Assembly: GCF_012913485.1 (NCBI RefSeq) | Contig: NZ_CP051774.1 | Location: forward strand, 5,890,001-5,954,000 | Direction of reading: 5' to 3' | Length of the DNA stretch: 64,000 nt | Source of the DNA: Luteolibacter luteus | Lineage (GTDB): Bacteria > Verrucomicrobiota > Verrucomicrobiia > Verrucomicrobiales > Akkermansiaceae | Shown: in pieces, positions 25,593 through 34,488 of the stretch | Layout of the letters: each line of letters begins with the position of its first letter | Position numbering within the stretch: position 1 is the first letter of the stretch | Translations under genes and position numbers: made by a program | The notes under the pieces: generated by a model | What the model was told of the DNA's origin: nothing | The model's database searches: none | Seen by the model: only the letters and a program-made list of their open reading frames with translations

Positions 25593-26153
25593 ATGAAATC
25601 ACGAAGCCTTTTGCTTGGTTTCGCAGCGTGTCTTGCGATTGCGGCGGCAGCTCTATTGATCATGCGCCGGACAGATCCGGCGCATGAGAGTGCAGCGCCT
25701 TCCCTAGCAATGAAGGGTCCTGCCGTGAAGGGGGATCCCGTAAGCTCTCCGGCATCTCCACGGCGGGAGGAACAAGCAGCGGCAAAAGATGCGCCTGCTC
25801 CTTTGGATGATGCCCGGCGCGCCGCACTTCTTGCAGAGATCGAGCAATTCTCCGTCAGCTATGATGCGAAAGAGCTCCCCAAGATCGAACCTTATCTCCT
25901 GCATCCCGATGCCGAAGTGCGGAAGGCTGCGATGAATGGGATGATCGTCCTGGGGGATTCTGCTGCAGCACCCCTTTTGCGCAAAGCTGCGGAGAAAGCG
26001 CCGACGCCCCAGGAAGCCGTCGCGCTGACTGAAGCCGCCGACTATATGGAATTGCCGGCAGGAAGTTTCATCCCGAAGGACCGCACCAAGGAAGGCACCC
26101 GCGTCCCCATGGAGGGAAAGCCGGAGCGAAGAATGGAAAGGCCGGCTCGCTAG
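25593..26153 (+). CDS. Membrane-anchored or secreted HEAT-like protein
   Basis: 186 residues. Residues 1-23 are a single hydrophobic segment (SLLLGFAACLAIAAAALLIM) acting as signal or anchor. A low-complexity Pro/Ala/Lys linker follows to about 75, then a short alpha-helical region (EPYLLHPDAEVRKAAMNGMIVLGD) that reads like one HEAT-type repeat pair. The C-terminus is basic. It lies 34 bases after the preceding secreted protein on the same strand and is probably co-transcribed with it. Function unknown. Confidence 0.65.
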   Translation: MKSRSLLLGFAACLAIAAAALLIMRRTDPAHESAAPSLAMKGPAVKGDPVSSPASPRREEQAAAKDAPAPLDDARRAALLAEIEQFSVSYDAKELPKIEPYLLHPDAEVRKAAMNGMIVLGDSAAAPLLRKAAEKAPTPQEAVALTEAADYMELPAGSFIPKDRTKEGTRVPMEGKPERRMERPAR

Positions 26154-26316
26154 GGGTCGAGAACAGCAGGCAGCGTCCTTGCGGATTCCATCGGAGGTAT
26201 CCAATTTGTATCTTTTCGCCATTTTGCTGTCCCAATCTTCCACCGGATACTGTTTCTTCGGCCCAAGGCGCGGGTAGGGATGGACAAGCTATCATTCAGG
26301 GCGTTGAAAGGGATTC

Positions 26317-28692
26317 ATGGATACGAAGCCCTTGGCCCCCATCCTCCGGAACGCGGCGAGTTGCTCGCTCGCGCTTCTGATGGCCCTCGCGAATAGCAGC
26401 GTTGCCCTGGCCCAAGCCGAGGGACAGTCGAAGCATAGCTTCTCCATCGGCGAAAAGGAGCTCTTGCTCGATGGTAAGACCTTCCAGATCCGCTGCGGTG
26501 AACTTCATTTCGCCCGCGTGCCCAAAGAGTATTGGCGGCATCGCCTCCAGCTCTGCAAGGCGATGGGCCTGAACGCCGTGTGCGCTTATCTTTTCTGGAA
26601 CCTCCACGAGTTCGAGAAGGGTAAATATCACTGGGAAGGCCAAGCCGATGCCGCGGAGTTCTGCAAGCTGGCACAGGAGGAAGGACTCTGGGTGATCCTG
26701 CGCCCGGGACCTTACGCTTGCGCGGAGTGGGACGGTGGCGGCTTGCCGTGGTGGCTACTGAAAAAGCCTGACATGGCTTTGCGTTCCCGTGATCCCGATT
26801 TCATGACGGCCAGCCGTGCATGGCTCGCCGAAGTCGGTCGTGTCCTGGGGCCGATGCAGGTGAGCAAGGGAGGCCCCATCCTGATGGCTCAGGTCGAGAA
26901 TGAGTATGGTTTTTACGGCAAGGACGCCGAATACATGGGCATGATGCGGCAATCGATGATCGATGCCGGATTCGATATCCCGCTCTTCGCCTGCAACCCG
27001 ACGGGCAATCTCCACAACGGCAAGCGCGACGACCTTTTCAATGTGGTCAACTTCGGTAGTGATCCGCAGACGGGCTTCAAGAAGCTGCGCGAGGTGCAGC
27101 CGACCGGTCCGCTGATGTGCGGGGAATTTTATCCGGGCTGGTTCGACACGTGGGGCGCTCCGCATCATCTCGGCAACACCGACCGCTATCTGGCGGATCT
27201 TGAATACATGCTTAAGGAAGGCGCGTCCTTCAGCATCTACATGGCACACGGAGGTACATCCTTCGGGATGTGGGCGGGGGCGGATCGTCCCTTCAAGCCG
27301 GACACCAGCAGCTACGATTATGATGCTCCCGTCAGCGAAGCAGGGTGGATCGGGGAGAAATTCGATCGCACCCGCAACCTCATGTCGCGCTACCTCCTGC
27401 CGGGCGAAACGATCCCGGACCCACCGGCTCCGATTCCAGCCCAGGAGATCGCGGGCTTCGCGCTCACGGAGACAGCTGCGGTTTTTCAAAATCTTCCTCA
27501 GCCGGTGAAGGACAGCGCCCCGCGCCACATGGAGGCTTATGATCAGGGGCACGGTTGCGCGGTGTATCGAGTGACGCTCCCGGCGGGCCCCGCGGCGACG
27601 TTGCACATCGAGCAGCTCCATGATTTCGGCTGGGTCTACCTCGACGGCAAGGAAGTCGGTATAATGGACCGTCGCTCTCGCCGCTTCCAAGTCCGCCTGC
27701 CCGAACGCAAGGCTCCGGCTCAGCTCGATATCCTCGTGGAGACGATGGGCCACGTGAATTTCGGTACCGAGATCCATGATCGCAAGGGTATCCACGGCAA
27801 GGTCACGCTACAGGAAGGCAGCAAGCAGACGGATATCACCGGTGAGTGGTCGGTGTATCCGCTGAAGCTGGATGAGGCCTTGTTAGCCTCGCTGAAGTGG
27901 AAGTCCGATGCAGCCGGAAGTCCGGGCCCGAAATTCTGGCGCGGAAGCTTCAACGCGGGCAAGAAGGCCGACACTTTCCTGGATCTCCGCAATTGGGGCA
28001 AAGGGGTGGTCTGGGTGAATGGCCACTGCCTTGCACGCTATTGGAATATCGGCCCCACACAAACGGCCTACTTGCCCGGAGCATGGCTGAAGGAAGGTGC
28101 GAACGAGGTGGTGATCCTCGATTTGTTAGGACCTGCCAAGCCCGTTCTCGCGGGGCTCGCCAAGCCTATTCTCGATGAACTTCATCCGGATCTTGATTTC
28201 GCCCGCAAGGGTACGAAGAAAGGCGAACTAGTGCTTAAGGGCCGCGATCCGGATCTCAGCGCCTCCTTCGCCGCAGGCGCAGAGGTGCAGGAGGTGAAAT
28301 TCAAGAAGCCGCTCACGGGCTCGCAATTCGTCCTTGAGACCTTGAATGCCCACGACGGCAAGCCCTATGCCGCTATCGCCGAATTGGACCTGCTCGATCC
28401 CGCAGGTAACTCGATCTCCCATGCAAGCTGGACGATTGCCTATGTCGATAGTGAGGAGATGGTGGGCGAAGACGGTTCCGCTTCGAATGCGATCAACGGA
28501 CAGACGGCGGATTTTTGGCATAGCGAGTGGAAATCCGCGCAGCCGAATTTCCCGCATACGCTCGTCATCGACCTCGGGAAGACGACGGAGATCGCCGGCA
28601 TGCGCTACACGCCCCGCAGCGGGAACAATCCAGGACGCATCAAGGACTACCGGGTCTACGTCGGAGACAAGCTGGTGACGGAGACGAAGTAG
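26317..28692 (+). CDS. Secreted beta-galactosidase, GH35, with discoidin-like C-terminus
   Basis: 791 residues with an N-terminal signal (SLALLMALANSSVALAQ). The GH35 TIM barrel begins with RCGELHFARVPKEYW and NAVCAYLFWNLHE. The acid/base Glu is in MAQVENEYGFYG and the nucleophile Glu in LMCGEFYPGWFDTWG, both where GH35 enzymes have them. Beta-sandwich domains follow, with VWVNGHCLARYW typical of the family's galactose-binding-like part. The C-terminal 150 residues (VIDLGKTTEIAGMRYTPR) are an F5/8 type C (discoidin) module, probably for carbohydrate binding. It removes terminal beta-galactosyl residues from extracellular glycans. Monocistronic by position. Confidence 0.92.
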   Translation: MDTKPLAPILRNAASCSLALLMALANSSVALAQAEGQSKHSFSIGEKELLLDGKTFQIRCGELHFARVPKEYWRHRLQLCKAMGLNAVCAYLFWNLHEFEKGKYHWEGQADAAEFCKLAQEEGLWVILRPGPYACAEWDGGGLPWWLLKKPDMALRSRDPDFMTASRAWLAEVGRVLGPMQVSKGGPILMAQVENEYGFYGKDAEYMGMMRQSMIDAGFDIPLFACNPTGNLHNGKRDDLFNVVNFGSDPQTGFKKLREVQPTGPLMCGEFYPGWFDTWGAPHHLGNTDRYLADLEYMLKEGASFSIYMAHGGTSFGMWAGADRPFKPDTSSYDYDAPVSEAGWIGEKFDRTRNLMSRYLLPGETIPDPPAPIPAQEIAGFALTETAAVFQNLPQPVKDSAPRHMEAYDQGHGCAVYRVTLPAGPAATLHIEQLHDFGWVYLDGKEVGIMDRRSRRFQVRLPERKAPAQLDILVETMGHVNFGTEIHDRKGIHGKVTLQEGSKQTDITGEWSVYPLKLDEALLASLKWKSDAAGSPGPKFWRGSFNAGKKADTFLDLRNWGKGVVWVNGHCLARYWNIGPTQTAYLPGAWLKEGANEVVILDLLGPAKPVLAGLAKPILDELHPDLDFARKGTKKGELVLKGRDPDLSASFAAGAEVQEVKFKKPLTGSQFVLETLNAHDGKPYAAIAELDLLDPAGNSISHASWTIAYVDSEEMVGEDGSASNAINGQTADFWHSEWKSAQPNFPHTLVIDLGKTTEIAGMRYTPRSGNNPGRIKDYRVYVGDKLVTETK

Positions 28693-28742
28693 GTCTCCAA
28701 TTCGTCTTGTTTTCGGGATCGCGCGGCCTCTGATGTTCCATC

Positions 28743-29630
28743 ATGAAATGGAGCTTTGGTGCCGCGGTGCTCATGCTTTCCTGCAGTTCCTGCATCACCC
28801 AGCGCGCGGCAGATCTGCTGACCGTGCCGCGCCGTGCGGCGGATGGAGAGCATTGGGAAAGGGAGACCAAGCTGAAGCCGCAGCGTTTCGAGGTGGTGGC
28901 TTCCGATGGCATCAAGCTCACCGGTTACCAGCTCGATCCTGCGCCGGGTACGAAGCGGCGCGGGACGGCGTATCTGCTGCATGGATTCGGGAATTCGAAG
29001 GAGCAGATGCTGCCGGTGGCGAAAGAGCTTTCCACTGCCGGGTTCCGTTGCGTCGCGTGGGATAGCCGCGGGCATGGCAAGAGCGAGGGGCGGCGCGCGA
29101 CTTATGGCACCCGTGAAGTGGATGATGCCCTGCGGGTGATTCGCAGCAGCCGCGCGTTGAGCCATGGAAAACGCGAGCCGGAGGTGATCTGGGCTTACTC
29201 GATGGGCTCGGCGGTTGCCTTGCAAACGATGCCGCAGTTGCCGGAGGTCAAGGCGGCGGTGCTGCTTGCGCCGATGTCGGATCTTGGTGGCGTGCTCTAC
29301 CATCAGGCACGACGCCACTACCGTGGTGCGCTTACCCCGCTGGTGCCGGTCGTGCGGGCCAGCGTGCGGAGTGATGCGGGGTTCGATCCGAAATCGATCC
29401 GGCCGATCGATTCAGTGAAGAAGACCCGCGCGAAGCTGCTGATGATCCATGGCGAGCGGGATGGCACGATTCCCTTGGAGCACTCGACGCGTCTGCTGGA
29501 AGCGTGCGCGCCAGGGCAGGGGAAGAGGATCGTGGTGAGCGATGCCGGCCATGGCGATGTGATGTGGGGCTTGCCGGAGGAGACCCGTGACGAGGCGATC
29601 CGTTTTTTGGAAAAGAACGCCGCCCGGTAA
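28743..29630 (+). CDS. Lipoprotein alpha/beta hydrolase
   Basis: 295 residues. The N-terminus carries a lipobox-like LSCSSCI after a short hydrophobic stretch, so the protein is probably lipid-anchored. Catalytic elements of the alpha/beta fold are all visible: oxyanion region LLHGFGNSKEQ, nucleophile Ser in WAYSMGSAVAL, acid Asp in HGERDGTIPL and His in DAGHGDVMW. This arrangement matches serine esterases/lipases and acylaminoacyl-type hydrolases of the DUF/BEM46 group. The substrate cannot be inferred. It is closed by a strong terminator shared with the converging gene. Confidence 0.85.
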   Translation: MKWSFGAAVLMLSCSSCITQRAADLLTVPRRAADGEHWERETKLKPQRFEVVASDGIKLTGYQLDPAPGTKRRGTAYLLHGFGNSKEQMLPVAKELSTAGFRCVAWDSRGHGKSEGRRATYGTREVDDALRVIRSSRALSHGKREPEVIWAYSMGSAVALQTMPQLPEVKAAVLLAPMSDLGGVLYHQARRHYRGALTPLVPVVRASVRSDAGFDPKSIRPIDSVKKTRAKLLMIHGERDGTIPLEHSTRLLEACAPGQGKRIVVSDAGHGDVMWGLPEETRDEAIRFLEKNAAR

Positions 29631-29635
29631 AAGAG

Positions 29636-29660
29636 GAAGGGGCGCATTTCGCGCCCCTTC
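29636..29660. terminator. Bidirectional terminator
   Basis: Stem GAAGGGGCGC / GCGCCCCTTC (10 bp, perfect) with a 5-base loop, between converging genes ending at 29630 and 29688. Confidence 0.75.
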
Positions 29661-29687
29661 TAATGATTGATGATCCGGCGAGGATGC

Positions 29688-30848
29688 TCAGGGCATGCCT
29701 TCGAGGGCCTTCACGATCTGGCGGCGGAGTTCCACCGGATCGAGTTGGGCGCTGTGGCGCCAGAGGATTTCTCCCTTGGGCGAGATAAGGACGGTGTGCG
29801 GCTGGGCGCCGGTCCACTCCTTGTCGATCGCCTCGGCGAGCTTGTCGGCGTTGTCGCCGGAGAAGATGTAGTTGTTCGACTTGCGGCCTTCCTTCTCCAT
29901 GGAGGGCTTGGTCTTGTCGGAGAGGGCGGCGTGTTGCTTGGCCAGGAACTTCTGGGCCTTGGCCTGGTCTTCGACGGGATCGAGGCTGATGCTGATGAAG
30001 TCGAAGGAGCGGTTCTGGAAGCGGCGGTAGGCATCGACCAGATCCGGGAACTCGGCGATGCACGGACCGCAGGTGGTGGACCAGAAATTGATCAGACGCA
30101 CGTTGCCGGAAGCATTCTCGCGCAGCTTCTTCGCGAGGTCGGCGTCGAGCTTCTCGAGGGTGACTTCCTTGGCTTCCCAGTTCTCCTGGTCCTTCTTCCG
30201 CCAGGATTCCTTCCACTTCCATTTGGTGGAGCAGCCGAAGGAACGGGTGACGGGCTCCTTCACCGGCTCACCGGCGAGGATCGAGTCGAGCGCGTTCTTG
30301 ATGTAGCTCTTCTCGACCGGGCCGGACTTGCGGCCGGCATCGTCGAGGCGGCCGGTATAGGCCAGTTTGCGGTCTTGGCCGAAGATGAAGACGTGCGGGG
30401 TCGATTGCGCACCGCAGGCCGCGCTGAGGGTCTGGGTTTCGCCGTCGTAGAGGTAGGGCATCGTCCAGTTGTTGTCCTTGGCGAAGAGGGGCATCTCCTC
30501 GAAGGTGTCGCCATGGGCGCCGTAGCCCAGTTCGTCCGGGGTTAGGCCGAGGGGGCTGCTGCTATTGATCGAGACCACGGCCACGCCCTTGTCTTTGTAG
30601 GCCTGGTGGATCTCTTCCATGCGGCCGGCGGCAGCGATCGCGTCCGGACAGTGATTGCAGGTGAAAATCAGGCAGAGAACCTTCGCGTCCTTGAAAGAGG
30701 AGAGCGTGTAGGTCTTCCCATCGATCGCCGGCAGCGAGAAATCAGGGACTTGCGAGCCGATGGCCATCACGGGCGGGGTCGGAGGATCGGCGGCGAGGGC
30801 GGTTCCTGCCGTGGCGGCAAAGGCGAAGGTCAGAAGGAGGCTTTTCAT
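29688..30848 (-). CDS. Secreted double-thioredoxin (redoxin) protein
   Basis: 386 residues from the ATG at 30848 (MKSLLLTFAFAATAGTALA, clear signal peptide); the open frame runs on to 31064 but without protein character. Two thioredoxin folds are fused. The first (about 30-190) is an AhpC/TSA-like domain with IFTCNHCPDAIAAAG in the active-site position. The second (about 240-380) has FWSTTCGPCIAEFPDL, a classical CxxC like ResA/TlpA. Between them lies a Lys/Glu-rich linker. It probably works in extracytoplasmic thiol chemistry such as cytochrome c maturation or disulfide reduction. The double layout is less common than single-domain TlpA proteins. Confidence 0.85.
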   Translation of the reverse strand: MKSLLLTFAFAATAGTALAADPPTPPVMAIGSQVPDFSLPAIDGKTYTLSSFKDAKVLCLIFTCNHCPDAIAAAGRMEEIHQAYKDKGVAVVSINSSSPLGLTPDELGYGAHGDTFEEMPLFAKDNNWTMPYLYDGETQTLSAACGAQSTPHVFIFGQDRKLAYTGRLDDAGRKSGPVEKSYIKNALDSILAGEPVKEPVTRSFGCSTKWKWKESWRKKDQENWEAKEVTLEKLDADLAKKLRENASGNVRLINFWSTTCGPCIAEFPDLVDAYRRFQNRSFDFISISLDPVEDQAKAQKFLAKQHAALSDKTKPSMEKEGRKSNNYIFSGDNADKLAEAIDKEWTGAQPHTVLISPKGEILWRHSAQLDPVELRRQIVKALEGMP

Positions 30849-31050
30849 GGATTTGGCGGACGGAAGTGGAATCCCAATACCGTGGATCGGAGCGGGATTT
30901 TGCTGTGAGGGCAAGGAAGGAGGGAAATTCCTTGGGTGACACGGTTTCGGGGACAGGAAATGGGAGATAAGAGCGGCGAGATAAGAAATAAGAGAGAAGA
31001 AGGGCTGTGATCGCGCTTGCCTCATCGGGGCTGGATGATCGGTTGGTGGA

Positions 31051-31530
31051 ATGGCGCAGTTCATTCATTTGGCCGATGACAAGGATCTAGCGATGATCCG
31101 GAAGAACGGGATCATTGCGTCGAAGCTCCGTGATGAGGGGAAAAAGGCAGTCTTTGCGACGCCGGTGCTGCAGGATTTCTATCGCTCCCACCAGTGGCTG
31201 CGGGAACTGAAGCGGCGCGGGGTGCGAACCTTCTCGGCAGTGCAGTTCCGCGTGGGGGATGACACTCCGGTCTCGGTGGGGCGCTACAATGAGGAGCATC
31301 TGGAGACGACGGCCGCCGAGGCGGTGCGCATTTTTATGGATCATCAGACGGGGGCCGGACTGGAGGTGATCTTTTCCACCAGCATTCCGGCGAGCGCCAT
31401 CATGCGGACCTACACGCCCGACCAGGTGACGGGCTGGCGCTATTTCCCGGAAGCTCACGGGAAAGAGCCATGCGGCTGCTCCTATTGCCAGCGGGGGGAG
31501 ATCCGCAGCCAGCGCTTGCGGAGCGATTGA
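31051..31530 (+). CDS. Uncharacterised 159-residue protein with C-terminal Cys cluster
   Basis: Starts MAQFIHLADDKDLAMIRKNGI, an opening like that of small ADP-ribosyltransferase-fold proteins (His near a 'xxIRKNGI' helix). It continues with VFATPVLQDFYRSHQWLREL and GRYNEEHLETTAAEA, and ends with a compact cysteine cluster PCGCSYCQRGEIRSQRLR that could bind zinc. It is divergent from the thioredoxin-like gene (202-base gap). The sequence looks like a conserved soluble bacterial family, but I cannot name it; the ADP-ribosyltransferase link is only a resemblance of the N-terminus. Confidence 0.65.
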   Translation: MAQFIHLADDKDLAMIRKNGIIASKLRDEGKKAVFATPVLQDFYRSHQWLRELKRRGVRTFSAVQFRVGDDTPVSVGRYNEEHLETTAAEAVRIFMDHQTGAGLEVIFSTSIPASAIMRTYTPDQVTGWRYFPEAHGKEPCGCSYCQRGEIRSQRLRSD

Positions 31531-31596
31531 GGAGTTGGAGATCGCTCGTCTTCCGTTTGTAAGTGTGTCAGCGATGCTGGCGTATGGTCCGTTTCG

Positions 31597-32412
31597 ATGT
31601 CTGACCTCGAGCCCATTCTGAATTTCCTGAAGTCGGTGGGGAACACGGCGTTTTTCCTGGCGACCCGCTACGGCCTGTTTGCGGGGATCGCCTGGTTGCT
31701 GGCTTACGTGCTTTTCTACCGGCGCTGGAAGCACCGGAAGGTGGTGCAGAAGTTGCCTCCGGGTTCGGAGATCCGGCGGGAGATGTTTTTCTCGGGGATC
31801 TCGGTGCTGATCTTCGCGGTGGTGGGCGTGGTCACGGTGATCGCGGCGAAGCAGGGGTGGACGCAGATGTACACGCGGATGGGGAAGTATCCGATGTGGT
31901 GGTTCTGGCTGAGCATCCTGTGCGCGATCGTGATCCACGATACCTGGTTCTATTGGACGCACCGGCTGATGCATCACAAGAAGCTGTTCCGCTTCTTCCA
32001 TCGCACGCATCACCTGTCGCACAATCCAAGTCCATGGGCGGCTTACTCGTTTGATCCCGCGGAGGCGGTGATCCAGGCGGCGATCTTCCCGCTGGTGTTG
32101 TTCATCATGCCAATGCATCCGGGAGCCTTCGCGATCTTCATGGTGTGGCAGATCACCTTCAACGTGATCGGGCATACCGGATTCGAGATTTATCCGAAGT
32201 GGATGATGGATTCGTGGCTGGGAAAGATCCTGAACACGCCGACCAACCATGCGATGCACCACGAGAAGCTGCGCGGCAACTACGGGCTCTACTTCAACGT
32301 CTGGGACCGGGTGATGAAGACGAACCATGCGGATTACGAGAAGCGGTTCCGGGAGGTGACGACGCGGGGGAGGGACGCGGGAGAACATCGGACCTCGAAG
32401 GTCCAACATTGA
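31597..32412 (+). CDS. Sterol desaturase / fatty acid hydroxylase family membrane protein
   Basis: 271 residues. Four hydrophobic segments and the di-iron histidine boxes of the family are visible: HDTWFYWTHRLMHHKK (boxes 1 and start of 2), FHRTHHLSHN and HAMHHEKLRGNYG. The enzyme uses a non-haem di-iron centre to hydroxylate or desaturate lipid substrates in the membrane. It lies 66 bases after the previous gene on the same strand. Which lipid is acted on (hopanoid, fatty acid or carotenoid) is not visible; no isoprenoid genes are nearby. Confidence 0.88.
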   Translation: MSDLEPILNFLKSVGNTAFFLATRYGLFAGIAWLLAYVLFYRRWKHRKVVQKLPPGSEIRREMFFSGISVLIFAVVGVVTVIAAKQGWTQMYTRMGKYPMWWFWLSILCAIVIHDTWFYWTHRLMHHKKLFRFFHRTHHLSHNPSPWAAYSFDPAEAVIQAAIFPLVLFIMPMHPGAFAIFMVWQITFNVIGHTGFEIYPKWMMDSWLGKILNTPTNHAMHHEKLRGNYGLYFNVWDRVMKTNHADYEKRFREVTTRGRDAGEHRTSKVQH

Positions 32413-33122
32413 GCGTCGAAGCGGGCAGTTTTTTGGGGTGGTGACGGGTGCCTGTTATGCCTGTTTGAAAGAGGAAAATTAACAGGCGGAGAGGTGGGTT
32501 CGGGAAGCGATGGATGGGGTGAAGAAGTTTTTGATCTCATCGGGTGGCCTTGGGTGCTTGAGGGCTTTTCCAAGGAGGAAGGGATAGGCGAATTCCGAAG
32601 GTGTTTCTACTGTCAGCGGAGGTCTTCCTTAGGTGTTGGGGGGAGAGATCGAACCGCGGAGGCGGAGAGGTCGCGGAGGGAGATGCGGAGATGAGGTGGG
32701 GTTTTTGTTCTACCGCAAAAGGGCGCGAAAGGGACGCGAAATTTGAAAGACAGGAAAGGAACCACGGAATACGCGGAATACACGGAGGTGATTGAGGTTT
32801 GTTTCTGTGGGCGCAGGTGTGTGGCTTTGGAGGTAATGTCGGTCTGTGGCGGGTGGGGCGTTTTCGTAGCGGATCGGTTGAACGGACGGTGGAGGTGATT
32901 TTTTGGTGTGGTTTTTGGGGATGATTCTTGCGGGGCTTCTGAAAGAAGCCCGTCCGCGTTATAGCGCTTGCTGCTGGAGATGATGCAAAGGAGAGCACCG
33001 CGGAGGGCGCAGTCTTGATTCGCCCTTGCAATGGCAGGGCGCGGTCTTAGTACCCTTGGGTGAACGATGCCGCACGAGCTCCGATGCGCGGCAGGTCGTT
33101 CGATCTAACAGAATTTTTCCCC
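32413..33122. repeat. Gene-free stretch with degenerate short repeats
   Basis: About 700 bases without a credible gene. From about 32630 to 32800 and again near 32995 the plus strand is a patchwork of short related words: GCGGAGGCGGAGAGG, GCGGAGGGAGATGCGGAG, GGGCGCGAAAGGGACGCGAA, ACGCGGAATACACGGAGG and CACCGCGGAGGGCGCAG. Such degenerate 'CGGAG / ACACGGA' patches occur in gaps of GC-rich verrucomicrobial genomes. A long minus-strand frame here (32537-33031) is Pro/Lys/Ser-rich and was judged spurious. Confidence 0.5.
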
Positions 33123-33509
33123 ATGCTGAACGAACCTCTGGATCCTTCTTGTGCTGAAGCTGAATTGCTTCGTGCTGCTTATGCGGCGTTCAATGCGCGG
33201 GACATTGAAGCGGCGCTGTTGCTAATGACGCCGGATGTGACCTGGCCGCGGGCGTTCAAAGGAGGCTTTGTCCATGGACCCGCTGAGGTCGGTGCGTATT
33301 GGACGGAGCAGTGGCGCGAGATCGATCCGACGGTGCAGCCGCTGGCGTTCTATCCGGAGAAGGATGGGACAATCCTGGTGGAGGTGCATCAGGTGGTCCG
33401 GGATCTGGCTGGAGCGGTGATTGCCGATGAACGGGTGGGGCACCGGTTTGTCATCGAGCACGGATTGATCCGCGGGATGGAAGTGGGGGAGTTGGCTCCG
33501 AAAGGTTGA
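33123..33509 (+). CDS. NTF2-like (SnoaL-type) small protein
   Basis: 128 residues from the ATG at 33123 (MLNEPLDPSCAEAELL); the frame also has a GTG at 33060, but the upstream residues look unstructured. The pattern AELLRAAYAAFNARDIEAALLLMTPDVTW, then GPAEVGAYWTEQW and a C-terminal sheet (VGHRFVIEHGLIRGMEV), is typical of SnoaL/NTF2-like cone folds. Members are small-molecule isomerases, hydrolases or scaffolds of unknown role. It is isolated at the left edge of the accessory region. Confidence 0.75.
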   Translation: MLNEPLDPSCAEAELLRAAYAAFNARDIEAALLLMTPDVTWPRAFKGGFVHGPAEVGAYWTEQWREIDPTVQPLAFYPEKDGTILVEVHQVVRDLAGAVIADERVGHRFVIEHGLIRGMEVGELAPKG

Positions 33510-33510
33510 T

Positions 33511-33882
33511 GGCGTGCAGGTAGTCGACCTTTGCTTCAGCGAGTCGGGTTTCGGCTCGCGGAACATGGTGAGCTCGATGTGCGAGGTCAGGGGCAACTTG
33601 TGCTCGGACAAGGGGGATGGCACTGGCTCCAGGATCTTCAGCTCCGGCTTCAATAACCGCATCGACGGAAATACCCTTCAGTTCAACGATTTCGGCGTGC
33701 GCCTCACCAGCTCGCCAAATGTGGTGATCCGGAATGTCTCGCGCTTCAATGGCTAGTCCATCGTCGCGGGCAATCACGTCGCCCCGATGGTGACCATGGC
33801 AACGACCGGCGCGGCGATCACGGGGACCACGGGAGGGACGGCGCTGGGGACGACGGATCCTTATGCGAATTTGATGTATTGA
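33511..33882 (+). pseudogene. C-terminal remnant of a right-handed beta-helix protein
   Basis: Read in one frame this stretch gives CEVRGNLCSDKGDGTGS, then NRIDGNTLQFNDFGVRL, the Asn-Gly-Asn ladder of parallel beta-helix proteins. A TAG stop interrupts at 33754-33756. After it, the same frame continues with VAGNHVAP and AAITGTTGGTALGTTDPYA, ending in a stop at 33882; that is the usual tail of such secreted proteins. The N-terminal half is missing and no start or signal peptide is present. It is a truncated, stop-containing relic lying right at the left edge of the AT-rich island. Confidence 0.7.
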
Positions 33883-33972
33883 GGGGGGATGGCTAGATTT
33901 AAGCTGGCAATCCCCATTTAGATATACGAGTGATTTACATGAATTGCGGACAATGAAGTCTTCCAAGTGTTA

Positions 33973-34488
33973 ATGAAATATGGCTTGATTTGCGATGGTT
34001 TCGATGTGCCTCTGCTTCGCGTGAGCTTTCATCCTTTGAAGTTTTCCGACTGGGAGAAACTCGGGAAGTATCTTTCGCCTTTTGCTGATCTGTTATCCCT
34101 TCTCGGGTTTTTCGTTACTCTGTATGCCGCTTGGACAATTCGCAGGCTGTCGGCGCGATTTGTTTTCTGGGGGCGAGTTGACGACTATAAAACTGGATTG
34201 GATGAGGTTTGTACTCAGCTCAATGATGCCTTGGCTGCAAAGAGCTTTTCATCGGGATTGGTAGCTGAGATTCTCGAGCCATGCAGGGTTACTCTGAAGA
34301 AGCTCAAGAATGGTCCCGATGAAGTTGCTAAGATGGCTAAAGACGTAGATGGAGAGGTAAAATGGGGTTTGGAGGATGCCGCTGGTAGGCTTTCTTTGGA
34401 TTACACGAGCAAATTGTTACGTCATTTGCGAGCATTGGGAGAGGAAATATCGCATCATTTGAAGGAACGGAGAATCACACCAATCTAA
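33973..34488 (+). CDS. Hypothetical single-pass membrane protein (island gene 1)
   Basis: 171 residues from the ATG at 33973 (a GTG two codons upstream is the alternative start). One hydrophobic segment is near residues 38-58 (SPFADLLSLLGFFVTLYAAW), followed by a mostly helical, charged cytoplasmic part (LDEVCTQLNDALAAK, KLLRHLRALGEEISHHLKE). Base composition is clearly AT-richer than the flanks: one 60-base line counted by hand (34081-34140) has 26 G/C. Its stop overlaps the next start by one base (TAATG), so the two are co-translated. No family was recognised. Confidence 0.65.
   Translation: MKYGLICDGFDVPLLRVSFHPLKFSDWEKLGKYLSPFADLLSLLGFFVTLYAAWTIRRLSARFVFWGRVDDYKTGLDEVCTQLNDALAAKSFSSGLVAEILEPCRVTLKKLKNGPDEVAKMAKDVDGEVKWGLEDAAGRLSLDYTSKLLRHLRALGEEISHHLKERRITPI

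Noticed and set aside
32537..33031. 164-residue minus-strand frame in the gene-free gap
   Set aside because: Pro/Ser/Lys-rich, no start context, lies in the degenerate-repeat patch.
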